From NCBI RefSeq assembly GCF_003287455.1, contig NZ_PRLC01000004.1:113346-177345 (forward strand): 64,000 nt of DNA, in the 5' to 3' direction. Source of the DNA: Faecalibacterium hattorii (GTDB lineage: Bacteria > Bacillota > Clostridia > Oscillospirales > Ruminococcaceae). A program made the position numbers and the translations under genes. The first letter of the stretch is position 1. Each line of letters opens with the position of its first letter. Positions 53,135 to 61,551 of the stretch are shown piece after piece. The notes under the pieces are model-generated. The model saw nothing but the letters and a program-made list of their open reading frames with translations, did no database searches and was not told the origin of the DNA.

Positions 53135-54112
53135 TTATCTTGTTTTCCCTCTCCACTGCGTCCGGTCATACACAAAGCGCAGCAGCGGATAGCCTCCATA
53201 GGAAAGCAGCGCCGCCAGCCGCGCTTTTTTGCGGGCATTGGGGTCCCGCACCACCGCACTGCGGCAGCGGACCACTTCCTTCCAGAGCAGTTTACGCTCC
53301 GGCTCGTGGGCCTTGTCCCGGATCTGGAACAGGATGTTGCAGACCGTACTGAGATAGCGGCACTCCGCCGCCTGTTCCAACGGAGGGTGATCCCGCCGGA
53401 CATTTTCCAGCATCGCGCGGCAGTGTTCCACGCCGTCCAGCTTCTTCGGGTTGAACGCCGCATTCTGGATGCTGGCAGCACGCTGAAAATAGTAGTAATC
53501 CACATTTCCGATCCATGCGACGCGGGCCGCCCGCTTCAGCACTTCGTACGCGACTGGGATATCCTCGTAAAGCTTTCCGACCGGGTAACGCAGTCCTTCG
53601 AACAACTCCTTTTTATAAAGTTTCGTCGGAGTCGAGGTCTCCACGCCGTCCTGATAAAGCATCCGCCTCAGGCACGCTTCCGGGGTCAGGCTCTGGAAAT
53701 TTTTCAGTTCTGCCGCGGGCTGCGACTGGATGCCCCTGCCCTCAAACACCTCTTCAAAGCAGCTGACGGCCATATCCGCATCAGCTTTTCTGAGCGCTCG
53801 ATAGAGGTTTTCCACGTAGTAGGGCGACACCCAGTCGTCGCCGTCCACAAAGGCATAGTATTCCCCTTGGGCCGCATCCAGCGCCGCATTTCGGGCGTCA
53901 GACAGGCCGCCGTTCTTCTTGTGGATCACTGTGATTCGTGGGTCCTGCGCGGCATACCGGTCACATACTTTCCCGCAGCCATCGGTCGAGCCGTCGTCCA
54001 CCAGAAAAATTTCCAGATCCTTATAGCTCTGGCCCAACAGACTTTCCACACAGCGGTCCAGATATGCCTTTACATTATAAATGGGAACGATGACGCTGAT
54101 GAGCGGTTCCAT
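53135..54112 (-). CDS. Glycosyltransferase family 2
   Basis: A 325-residue GT2 with LISVIVPIYNVKAYLDRCVESLLGQSYKDL, DDGSTDGCGKVCD and AFVDGDDWVSPYYVEN. Its base composition is closer to the chromosome average than that of the three GT2 genes downstream. It lies between the GT4 gene and the Wzy-like gene, 13 and 14 bases from each, within the polysaccharide operon. Confidence 0.9.
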   Translation of the reverse strand: MEPLISVIVPIYNVKAYLDRCVESLLGQSYKDLEIFLVDDGSTDGCGKVCDRYAAQDPRITVIHKKNGGLSDARNAALDAAQGEYYAFVDGDDWVSPYYVENLYRALRKADADMAVSCFEEVFEGRGIQSQPAAELKNFQSLTPEACLRRMLYQDGVETSTPTKLYKKELFEGLRYPVGKLYEDIPVAYEVLKRAARVAWIGNVDYYYFQRAASIQNAAFNPKKLDGVEHCRAMLENVRRDHPPLEQAAECRYLSTVCNILFQIRDKAHEPERKLLWKEVVRCRSAVVRDPNARKKARLAALLSYGGYPLLRFVYDRTQWRGKTR

Positions 54113-54126
54113 ATCGGTTTCTCCTG

Positions 54127-55227
54127 TTATCTCAAAAGGCTTTGATAAAACACTTCCAGCTTTTTCGCTTCGACCGCAATATTAAAGCCTTTTTCGGTCA
54201 TTTGCCGTTCCGTATTGCACCGCGTGGTCCGTTCCGCCGTTTCCAGCACTTTTTGTGCCCATTTCCGGGGCGGTTCCGACAAACTGATGAACTGCGTCGA
54301 TTCCAGCAGTTTCGTTTCCCGTGAAATATCCGTCGAGCAGATCAATGGCAGCGCGCAAGCCTGTGCCTCCACGCCCACCACAGGCAGCCCCTCATAACGG
54401 GACGGCAGAACGAACGCATCCATCGCCTGATAGTAGCGCTCGATCTTTCTGCGGTTGCCCAAAAAGAGGACCGCGTCCTGCAGCCCCCGGCGGTTCACTT
54501 TCCGGCGGATGACACTCTCCATCTCGCCCCGGCCGATCAGCATCAACACCGCCTCCGGCCGCTGGCGATGGATCTCTTCGAACACATCGATCAGGAACTC
54601 ATGGTTTTTCTGGTAGCAGAAGCGGCCGATGTGGCCGACCACGAATTTGCCTTCCAGCCCCAGTTCCTTGCGCAGGGCTGCCCGCTTCTGGGCGTCGAAG
54701 GAGAACTTTTCCACATCGATGGCATTGTTGAAGACCCGGAACTCCGAATCCCCGTAGAGCCAGCGCCCGGCGGATTCCGAACAGGCACAGAGCTGGGTGG
54801 GGTAAATTTTTGCGAACGGGCGGAGCAGATATTTGACGAAATTCTTCTTCGTTTCGCCCTTGCCCGCCACCGAGTGATTGTGCACGATACGGTTGGGCAC
54901 CCCGGCGCGCTGTGCTCCCCACAGAGAGAACACGCCCAGTGTATTCATGTGCGAATGGACGATCTGGTATTGATTTTTCCGGAACAGCTCCATGATCGCC
55001 CTTTCGTACTGGACCAGATGGGTATACCGCGGCACCAGATAGACGTGCCCACCCAGCCGCTCGATCTCCTCCTGCTGGGGCACGGCAGAGCCTTCCAGCG
55101 CGAAGAAGTCAAACTGGACCTTGGAGCGGTCGATGTGGCGGTAATAGTTCATCACGACCATCTCGACGCCGCCATAATTCATATCTGTCATCATTTGGGC
55201 GACCCGGATCGGCGTACTCTCAGACAC
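54127..55227 (-). CDS. Glycosyltransferase family 4 (GT-B fold)
   Basis: A 366-residue retaining transferase. The acceptor-side motif RVAQMMTDMNYGGVEMVVMNYYRHI opens the protein as in EpsF/CapM-like enzymes; the donor domain has VVGHIGRFCYQKNHEFLID and the EX7E-like stretch LPSRYEGLPVVGVEAQACALPLI near residue 275. It adds a sugar to the growing lipid-linked unit. It is the third gene of the operon, and its start is 14 bases after the epimerase ends. Confidence 0.93.
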   Translation of the reverse strand: MSESTPIRVAQMMTDMNYGGVEMVVMNYYRHIDRSKVQFDFFALEGSAVPQQEEIERLGGHVYLVPRYTHLVQYERAIMELFRKNQYQIVHSHMNTLGVFSLWGAQRAGVPNRIVHNHSVAGKGETKKNFVKYLLRPFAKIYPTQLCACSESAGRWLYGDSEFRVFNNAIDVEKFSFDAQKRAALRKELGLEGKFVVGHIGRFCYQKNHEFLIDVFEEIHRQRPEAVLMLIGRGEMESVIRRKVNRRGLQDAVLFLGNRRKIERYYQAMDAFVLPSRYEGLPVVGVEAQACALPLICSTDISRETKLLESTQFISLSEPPRKWAQKVLETAERTTRCNTERQMTEKGFNIAVEAKKLEVFYQSLLR

Positions 55228-55241
55228 GTTTTTCCCTCACA

Positions 55242-56246
55242 TTAAATCAATTCTTTCCGTCCGCAGTCCTCATACCAGTCCCGGAAGCTTTCCTCCAAGG
55301 TATAGTGGAAGCGGTAGTCCGTTGCGGCCAGCTTTTTGCCGCAGATATTGGTGGAGACCATCAGCTTTTTTACGCGGGCCGGGTGGATGCCAACCTTTTT
55401 GCCGCCGATGGGCCCCAGCACCGCCGCCGCGAACAGCAGCAGCTTGCCGGGGATCAGCGGGACATAGGACTTCATCCCCGTGGCCGACTGCATCGCGGTG
55501 CAGATCTCCTCGATGGTATAGGCCGGCTCGAAGGTGCAGTTGTAGAGGCCCACGCCGGGGAACGAGTGGTCGATCATCCGATACTTGAAGAAGCGGACCA
55601 GTTCCTTGACGTAGATGCAGGCTTTGATGGTGTCCTTCCGCCCGGCGTAGAAGAAATAGTGCTTCTTCTGGCCCTTGTACAGGCGGGTCATGTTGCCGTG
55701 CTCGCCCTTGCCGTAAACGATGCCGGGGCGGACGATGGTGAGCTCCCGCGCCGGGTCCTTTGCCTGCCAGATCTGGTGGATCTTTTCCGCCACCAGCTTG
55801 CTGATGCCGTAGGGCGTATTGGGCATGGGGATCGTTTCCTCGGTCTTCAGCTCCTCCGCCGCGCCGTAGGGGGCGATGGAGCTGGTGAACAGGATCTTCC
55901 GGATGCCGTACCGTTCCGCAAAAGCGGTCACCTGCTCGGCACCGAGGATGTTCGTTTCAAAATAGGCTTCGTCCGGGTGGCCGGGCGTGCGGTGGACCGC
56001 CGCAAGGTTGAAGATCACGTCCTCTGCCGTCGGTGTAAAGTCCAGCGTGAGGGGCTGACGGACATCCGCGCGGATATACTCGACCCCTTCGTTTTTCTCC
56101 ACGATGCCCGGTACGACGCCCTCTTCGCCGGGCATGACGAGATCCAGATCGTAGATCTTATCCCCCGGCCGTACACACTCCTGCCGCAGCAGGTGGATCA
56201 GGTGGGTCCCGATGAACCCCGATCCGCCAAAAATGATGTAGTTCAT
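55242..56246 (-). CDS. NAD-dependent sugar epimerase/dehydratase (SDR)
   Basis: A 334-residue extended short-chain dehydrogenase. The NAD site is YIIFGGSGFIGTHLIHLL, the catalytic pair is Y and K in TPYGISKLVAEK with the serine in FTSSIAPYGAA, and NLAAVHRTPGH sits at the usual position. It converts a nucleotide sugar (for example UDP-Glc or UDP-GlcNAc type) for use by the transferases downstream; the exact sugar cannot be told. It starts one base after the phosphoglycosyltransferase ends. Confidence 0.9.
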   Translation of the reverse strand: MNYIIFGGSGFIGTHLIHLLRQECVRPGDKIYDLDLVMPGEEGVVPGIVEKNEGVEYIRADVRQPLTLDFTPTAEDVIFNLAAVHRTPGHPDEAYFETNILGAEQVTAFAERYGIRKILFTSSIAPYGAAEELKTEETIPMPNTPYGISKLVAEKIHQIWQAKDPARELTIVRPGIVYGKGEHGNMTRLYKGQKKHYFFYAGRKDTIKACIYVKELVRFFKYRMIDHSFPGVGLYNCTFEPAYTIEEICTAMQSATGMKSYVPLIPGKLLLFAAAVLGPIGGKKVGIHPARVKKLMVSTNICGKKLAATDYRFHYTLEESFRDWYEDCGRKELI

Positions 56247-57701
56247 TTATTTTGCACCTTTTCCCGCAAACACGACCCATACGGTTTTGAAGAGGATGCG
56301 GATATCCTCCCAAAGGGTCCAGTTGTCTATGTACTGCACATCCAGACGGACCACTTCCTCGAAGTCCTCGATGTTGCTCCGGCCGCTGACCTGCCACAGG
56401 CCGGTAATGCCCGGCTTCATGGAAAGGCGGCGCTTGTGGTGGCTCTCGTACTGGTTGTACTCATCCAGCGTAGGCGGGCGGGTGCCCACAAGGCTCATGG
56501 AACCGCAGAGAACATCAAAAAACTGCGGCAGTTCGTCGATGCTGGTCTTTCGAATGAAGCGGCCCACCTTGGTGATGCGGGGATCGTCCTCCATTTTGAA
56601 CATCAGGCCGTTCATTTCGTTCTGGGCCATCAGCTCCTTCTTCCGCTCCTCGGCGTCCACATACATGCTGCGTAGCTTGTGGATGTAGAACACACGGCCG
56701 TTCCGGCCCACGCGGCGCTGCTTGAAGATCAGCGGGCCGGGGCTTTCCAGCTTGAGCGGGATGGCCACGATGGCAATGATGGGGATGCTGATGATGCAGC
56801 CCACAAGGCCGCCGAAGATATCCAGCCCGCGCTTCAGGATCTGGTCGTGGAGCTTGAGTTCCCCGGTGCCCATGGTGACCACATTGCCCCCGGCACAGCG
56901 GCTCAGCACCCGGCTCATCCGCACGGCGCTGGTCTCGCTGCAGCATGCCTCTTCGATCCGATCCAGAACCGGAAGCCGGAAATGGACCGTCAGGCCCATG
57001 CTCTCGATCTCCTCCAGATAAGGCACCAGCGTATTGCCGCTTTCCGTCGGGACATCGATGTAGATCTCATCCAGCGCCGCCTGACGGAGCCAGTCCATGA
57101 AGGTATCGTAATTGGCCTTGATTGCGACACCCTCGATCTCGCCCGTCACATCCTCGGCCACGGCTTCCAGCACCGCGATGCCGGTAAGCTGCTTCGACCA
57201 GTCCTTTCGGAGGTCTTGGATGATGCCCGGGGCCCGCTCCCGCGTCGTCACGATGCCGACCAGACTCCGAAACCCCTTGGTGTACTTCCAGCGGGTCAGC
57301 AGCTTTTTGAGCAGCGCATGGCTGCCGCACATCATAAAAATGTTGACGAGAGGCACTGCGATCAGGAAATAGCGCGAATCCAGCATGGTGGCCTTGGTCA
57401 GCGCCAAGCACGCCACATCCAGCAGAGCCAGCAACATATTGAAGCCGACCGCGATCTCCACTTCCCGCGTGCTGCTCCGGGTAACGATATTTTCGCTCTG
57501 GTCGAAAACGAAAAAGGTCAGAACGTAGGCGATGAACAGCATGACACAGGCTTCCAGCACCAGCCGCGGCTCCCGGAAGTCCGTCATCTTACCGAACAGG
57601 CCGTCCATGATCAGCCACGCCACCGCCACACTGGCCACCAGCGAGACAAGATCGGTCACAAACAGATATCCATATTGCAATTTTTCACGTCTTGCAATCA
57701 T
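56247..57701 (-). CDS. Polyprenyl-phosphate sugar phosphotransferase (WbaP/CpsE type)
   Basis: 484 residues from the ATG at 57701 (AAGGAG site); in-frame extension to 57785 has no site. Four N-terminal helices are followed by a CoA-binding-like middle domain and the catalytic C-terminal bacterial sugar transferase domain: a membrane-dipping helix near residue 285, then KQRRVGRNGRVFYIHKLRSM, KVGRFIRKTSIDELPQF, SLVGTRPPTL and RLSMKPGITGLWQVSGRS. It loads the first sugar phosphate on undecaprenyl phosphate, starting the polysaccharide unit. It is the first gene of the operon, with a good promoter. Confidence 0.95.
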   Translation of the reverse strand: MIARREKLQYGYLFVTDLVSLVASVAVAWLIMDGLFGKMTDFREPRLVLEACVMLFIAYVLTFFVFDQSENIVTRSSTREVEIAVGFNMLLALLDVACLALTKATMLDSRYFLIAVPLVNIFMMCGSHALLKKLLTRWKYTKGFRSLVGIVTTRERAPGIIQDLRKDWSKQLTGIAVLEAVAEDVTGEIEGVAIKANYDTFMDWLRQAALDEIYIDVPTESGNTLVPYLEEIESMGLTVHFRLPVLDRIEEACCSETSAVRMSRVLSRCAGGNVVTMGTGELKLHDQILKRGLDIFGGLVGCIISIPIIAIVAIPLKLESPGPLIFKQRRVGRNGRVFYIHKLRSMYVDAEERKKELMAQNEMNGLMFKMEDDPRITKVGRFIRKTSIDELPQFFDVLCGSMSLVGTRPPTLDEYNQYESHHKRRLSMKPGITGLWQVSGRSNIEDFEEVVRLDVQYIDNWTLWEDIRILFKTVWVVFAGKGAK

Positions 57702-57825
57702 AAAAATTTCTTGCTCCTTACCGTTGTACCCTGCGGCGGCCTCGTTTCCGCCCGCTTTGTCCGGGTACTTCCCGGCCCGCGGCACATGGATTTTTACACC
57801 AAACCCAGTTTATCCTATCTTTGTA

Positions 57826-57854
57826 ATTTTAACATACTATGGAGCTGCTTTCAA
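57826..57854 (-). promoter_or_regulatory. Promoter of the polysaccharide operon
   Basis: On the minus strand: TTGAAA (57849-57854), a 17-base spacer and TAAAAT (57826-57831) preceded by TG. It gives a leader of about 120 bases. Confidence 0.75.
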
Positions 57855-57909
57855 TAGATCGTGCCGAATTTTGCCCGTTTCGCCCGGCCGCAATTTTCCT
57901 GCACAGACA

Positions 57910-57953
57910 AAAAAGCTCCCCCTCCCACCGGTCACCCGGCAGGAGGGGGAGCA
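57910..57953 (-). terminator. Terminator of gap
   Basis: An 11-bp stem GCTCCCCCTCC/GGAGGGGGAGC and TTTTTTG on the minus strand, separating gap from the polysaccharide operon. Confidence 0.9.
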
Positions 57954-57984
57954 AAAACCTTTTTTTAGAAGGTCAGGAACTCAA

Positions 57985-59016
57985 TTAGCAGTTCTCAGCG
58001 AAGTACTTAATGGTACGGACCATCTGAGAGGTGTAGGAGTTCTCGTTGTCGTACCAAGACACGACCTGAACCTGATAGGTGTCGTCGTCGATCTTAGCGA
58101 CCATGGTCTGAGTTGCATCGAACAGAGAGCCGTAACGCATGCCGATGACATCGGAAGAAACGATCTGATCCTCGTTGTAGCCGAAGGACTCAGAAGCAGC
58201 AGCCTTCATTGCAGCGTTGATGGACTCCTTGGTGACGTCCTTGCCCTTGACGACAGCAACCAGAATGGTGGTGGAGCCGGTGGGAACAGGCACACGCTGA
58301 GCAGAGCCGATCAGCTTGCCGTTCAGCTCAGGGATGACCAGACCGATGGCCTTAGCAGCACCGGTGGTGTTGGGGACGATGTTCTGTGCGCCAGCACGAG
58401 CACGGCGCAGGTCACCCTTGCGCTGAGGACCATCCAGAATCATCTGGTCGCCGGTGTAAGCATGAACGGTGGTCATGATACCGGAAACGATGGGATAGGT
58501 CTTGTTCAGGGTGTTAGCCATGGGAGCGAGGCAGTTGGTGGTGCAGGAAGCAGCGGAGATGACCTGATCCTCAGCGGACAGGGTCTTCTCGTTGACGGAG
58601 AAGACGATGGTCTTCAGGTCGTTGCCTGCGGGAGCAGAGATGACGACCTTCTTTGCGCCAGCCTGAATGTGAGCCATGCTCTTCTCCTTGCTGGTGTAGA
58701 AGCCGGTGCACTCCAGAACGACATCCACGTTCAGCTCGCCCCAAGGAGCATCCTTTGCGTCCTTGACAGCGTAGATCTTGATCTCCTTGCCGTCGACGAT
58801 GATGGAATCCTCAGTAGCCTCGACGGTGTGCTTGCCTTCGCCGATCTTGCCGCAGAAAGAACCCTGAGCAGTATCGTACTTCAGCAGGTGAGCCAGCATC
58901 TTGGGGCTGGTCAGGTCGTTGATTGCGACGACCTCGTAACCCTCAGCATCAAACATCTGACGGAAAGCCAGACGGCCAATACGACCAAAACCATTGATAG
59001 CAACTCTAACAGCCAT
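57985..59016 (-). CDS. gap: Glyceraldehyde-3-phosphate dehydrogenase
   Basis: A 343-residue phosphorylating GAPDH: NAD-binding [18 protein letters not shown] at the N-terminus, catalytic cysteine in [12 protein letters not shown] near residue 155, the catalytic histidine after [15 protein letters not shown], and the C-terminal [15 protein letters not shown]. It oxidises G3P to 1,3-bisphosphoglycerate, the substrate of Pgk. Codon use is strongly biased, as in highly expressed genes. It is transcribed alone from 59077-59105 to the terminator at 57910, with the polysaccharide operon downstream in place of the usual pgk. Confidence 0.98.
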   Translation of the reverse strand: MAVRVAINGFGRIGRLAFRQMFDAEGYEVVAINDLTSPKMLAHLLKYDTAQGSFCGKIGEGKHTVEATEDSIIVDGKEIKIYAVKDAKDAPWGELNVDVVLECTGFYTSKEKSMAHIQAGAKKVVISAPAGNDLKTIVFSVNEKTLSAEDQVISAASCTTNCLAPMANTLNKTYPIVSGIMTTVHAYTGDQMILDGPQRKGDLRRARAGAQNIVPNTTGAAKAIGLVIPELNGKLIGSAQRVPVPTGSTTILVAVVKGKDVTKESINAAMKAAASESFGYNEDQIVSSDVIGMRYGSLFDATQTMVAKIDDDTYQVQVVSWYDNENSYTSQMVRTIKYFAENC

Positions 59017-59076
59017 GTTAATAATACCTCCTAAATGTTCTTACCCTTTTTCATCGGATAATCTCACGGTGCTTTT

Positions 59077-59105
59077 ATTGTAGTCCAAAACGCGAAAAGT
59101 TTCAA
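59077..59105 (-). promoter_or_regulatory. Promoter of gap
   Basis: On the minus strand: TTGAAA (59100-59105), a 17-base spacer and TACAAT (59077-59082). The 12-mer TCACACTTTTTG (59135-59146, plus strand) shared with the pgk promoter lies 30 bases upstream of the -35. Confidence 0.75.
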
Positions 59106-59208
59106 GTGTCTGCCAAAAAATTAACAACTTGATTTCACACTTTTTGGCTTTTGTATGATTTTTCTACCTCTTCCCGGCCGCTTTTCGGCAATTCAGCCAA
59201 GAGAGTGC

Positions 59209-60000
59209 TTACTCCCGGCTCTCGAAGGCAGCGGCTGCGGCGATGCGCACCACGGCAAAAACCCCCAGAACGCCCACGCACGCAATGCCGAGGCCGAAGA
59301 AGATGGCGGGGAGACTAGTCAGCTTGAACTGGGAAGGCATGGCCAGCGTCAGGGTCTGGGGCAGCTCCCAGCAGAAGGCCAGCATGAAGCTGGCCAGACC
59401 GGACATGCACAACAGCTTGCCGTCCGACGTTTCAGGCAGCCAGAGCGCCCGCACGAGGCTGGACAGGAAGAGCAGCACCGCCAGCATCTCCCACACCATG
59501 ACGGTGGGCGAGACGCGGTGCCAGCTGGAGCTGTTCTCCATGAAACGGCTCAGCACGCACCAGTAGAACACCAGCGTGCCCCAGATGCCGGAGGCCATGC
59601 TCTTGGTCGGGAGCTGCCAGTCCGGCCGGAGCCATTTGCGGCCCAGCAGAACCAGCCAGACCGTGCAGAGCACCTCCAGCACAGCCCGGACGACGGCGCC
59701 GATGCCGGTCAGCCCCACGGCCAGCCGGGCCAGCGCCGCAAGGGCGAAGAATGCCCCGGCCATGATCGTCACCGTGCCGGAGGCCTTGCAGCGGTTCCGC
59801 AGTTCCTGCGGCCCATGGGCCAGCTTTCGGCCAATGCAGATGGCCGCCAGCACGCCCACGGCCAGCGCGGCATAGCGCAGCCAGACCGGGCCGACGGCGC
59901 ACAGGCCGCTTTCCAGATCGGTCCAGAGGCCAAGGTCCAGCGCACGGCCGATGGTCAGCGCAGTTCCTACAACGAACAGAAGTTTGATCCGTGGATTCAT
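59209..60000 (-). CDS. Integral membrane protein of unknown function, coupled to gltA
   Basis: 263 residues and not recognised. Seven to eight hydrophobic helices cover most of the protein (for example YAALAVGVLAAICIG, VTIMAGAFFALAALARLAVGLTGIGAV, VLCTVWLVLLG, MLAVLLFLSSLVRALW, AIFFGLGIACVGVLGVFAVVRIA). There is no signal peptide, no conserved acidic pair in the helices and no known motif. The ATG overlaps the citrate synthase stop by one base (TGATG), so translation is coupled; the meaning of that link is unknown. Confidence 0.8.
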   Translation of the reverse strand: MNPRIKLLFVVGTALTIGRALDLGLWTDLESGLCAVGPVWLRYAALAVGVLAAICIGRKLAHGPQELRNRCKASGTVTIMAGAFFALAALARLAVGLTGIGAVVRAVLEVLCTVWLVLLGRKWLRPDWQLPTKSMASGIWGTLVFYWCVLSRFMENSSSWHRVSPTVMVWEMLAVLLFLSSLVRALWLPETSDGKLLCMSGLASFMLAFCWELPQTLTLAMPSQFKLTSLPAIFFGLGIACVGVLGVFAVVRIAAAAAFESRE

Positions 60001-61370
60001 CAGCGTTCCTCGATTGGTTTATATTTCTGGCGCACGCCCAGATATTTGTAGGCGGGCCGGATGATACGGTTGGCGAAAACGACCTCCTCGACGCGGTGGG
60101 CGCACCAGCCCGGCACACGGGCGATGGCGAACAGCGGGGTGTAGAGATCCTCGGAGATGCCCAGCATGTTGTAGATCAGGCCGCTGAACAGGTCCACATT
60201 GGCGCAGACGGGCTTGGTACTGCCCTTTTCCTCGGCGAAGATGCCGGGGGCCAGCCGCTCGATGCTGCACAGCATGTTGTACTCTTCCTCAAAGCCTTTC
60301 TCGTAAGCCAGATGGCGGGCACGATTTTTCAGGATGACCTCGCGGGGGTCGCTCACGGTGTAGACCGCGTGGCCCACACCGTAGATCAGGCCGGAGCCGT
60401 CGCCCGCCTGTTTGCGGAGGATGCGGCGGAGGTACTCCCGCACCTCGTCGTCATCTTCGGGGTTCTCCACGTGCTTGAGGATGTCCTGCAATTGGCGGTT
60501 GACCATCAGGTTCGCGCCGCCGTGCTTGGGGCCCTTCAGCGCGCCGATGGCCGCCGCGATGGCCGAGTAGGTGTCGGTGCCCGACGAAGAGAGCACGCGG
60601 GTGGTGAAGGTGGAGCAGTTGCCGCCGCCGTGGTCGGCATGGACCAGCAGACACATATCCAGCAGCTTCGCTTCCTCGTGGGTGAACTTCTGGTCCGGGC
60701 GGTAGGTGCTGAGGATGTGCTCTGCCGTGCTCTGGCCGGGCTTGGGCAGGTGGAAGAACATGCTCTGCTTATCGTAATAGCGGCGCTTCATCTGGTAGGC
60801 GTTCACCATCATGGTGGGCATACTGGCGATGAGGTTGATGCTCTGGTTCAGGATGTTCTCAAGGCTCAGATCCTCGGCGTGCTCGTCGTAGGAATACAGG
60901 CCCAGCACGCAGCGCTGCATCTTGTTCATCACGTTGGGCGAGGGGGCGTTCATGGTATCCATGAAGCCGTCGGGCAGGGCCCGGTGCTCGGCCAGCAGCT
61001 CGCAGAACTCGTCCAGCTGGCTCTGGGTGGGCAGACTGCCGAACAGCAGCAGCCAGATGACCTCTTCGAAGACGAAGCGGTCGTTGCGGTAGGCCTCCTC
61101 CACGATCTCCTCGATGTTGACGCCCCGGTAGATCAGCTTGCCGGGGATGGGAATGACATGCCCCTCCTGATCTTTTTTGTAGCCAACGACATCGCATACA
61201 TTGGTCAGACCGGCGAGGACGCCGGTGCCATCCGGGTTCCGCAGACCGCGCTTGACCCCCAGCCGCTCGCTGGTCTCCGGGTCGATGTAGTTGTTGGCGA
61301 TGTACTCTTCGCACAGGGTCCGCATCATCTGCGGGGACAGAGTTGCCACCTCTGCGTGCTTATAGTTCAT
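60000..61370 (-). CDS. gltA: Citrate synthase (type II-like)
   Basis: A 456-residue citrate/2-methylcitrate synthase with an N-terminal extension of about 60 residues. The three catalytic residues are seen: His in LLVHADHGGGNCSTF, His in YGVGHAVYTVSDPRE and Asp in CANVDLFSGLIYN. The CoA-binding AIGALKGPKHGGAN block is intact. It condenses oxaloacetate and acetyl-CoA, most likely for glutamate synthesis through a partial TCA pathway in an anaerobe; no aconitase or isocitrate dehydrogenase gene is in the window. Confidence 0.95.
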   Translation of the reverse strand: MNYKHAEVATLSPQMMRTLCEEYIANNYIDPETSERLGVKRGLRNPDGTGVLAGLTNVCDVVGYKKDQEGHVIPIPGKLIYRGVNIEEIVEEAYRNDRFVFEEVIWLLLFGSLPTQSQLDEFCELLAEHRALPDGFMDTMNAPSPNVMNKMQRCVLGLYSYDEHAEDLSLENILNQSINLIASMPTMMVNAYQMKRRYYDKQSMFFHLPKPGQSTAEHILSTYRPDQKFTHEEAKLLDMCLLVHADHGGGNCSTFTTRVLSSSGTDTYSAIAAAIGALKGPKHGGANLMVNRQLQDILKHVENPEDDDEVREYLRRILRKQAGDGSGLIYGVGHAVYTVSDPREVILKNRARHLAYEKGFEEEYNMLCSIERLAPGIFAEEKGSTKPVCANVDLFSGLIYNMLGISEDLYTPLFAIARVPGWCAHRVEEVVFANRIIRPAYKYLGVRQKYKPIEER

Positions 61371-61504
61371 GCGTAGACTCCCCTTTCTATTCTTACTTTA
61401 TACTTTTCCCTGCCATCCACACCGATGGCATGAGTCTATCATAGCGCTTTTGTGAAACAAATTCAAGAAGAAGATGAAATCTGCGCTTTTTCTCCCGGCG
61501 GTTC

Positions 61505-61513
61505 TGCTACACT
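61505..61513 (+). promoter_or_regulatory. Extended -10 promoter of the SpoIID-like gene
   Basis: TGCTACACT with TACACT at 61508-61513; no clear -35. The divergent gltA promoter should lie in 61380-61460 but is not well defined. Confidence 0.4.
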
Positions 61514-61551
61514 GGCCGAAACGAAACTGCCTGTCCGGGAGGGGTCCTGTG

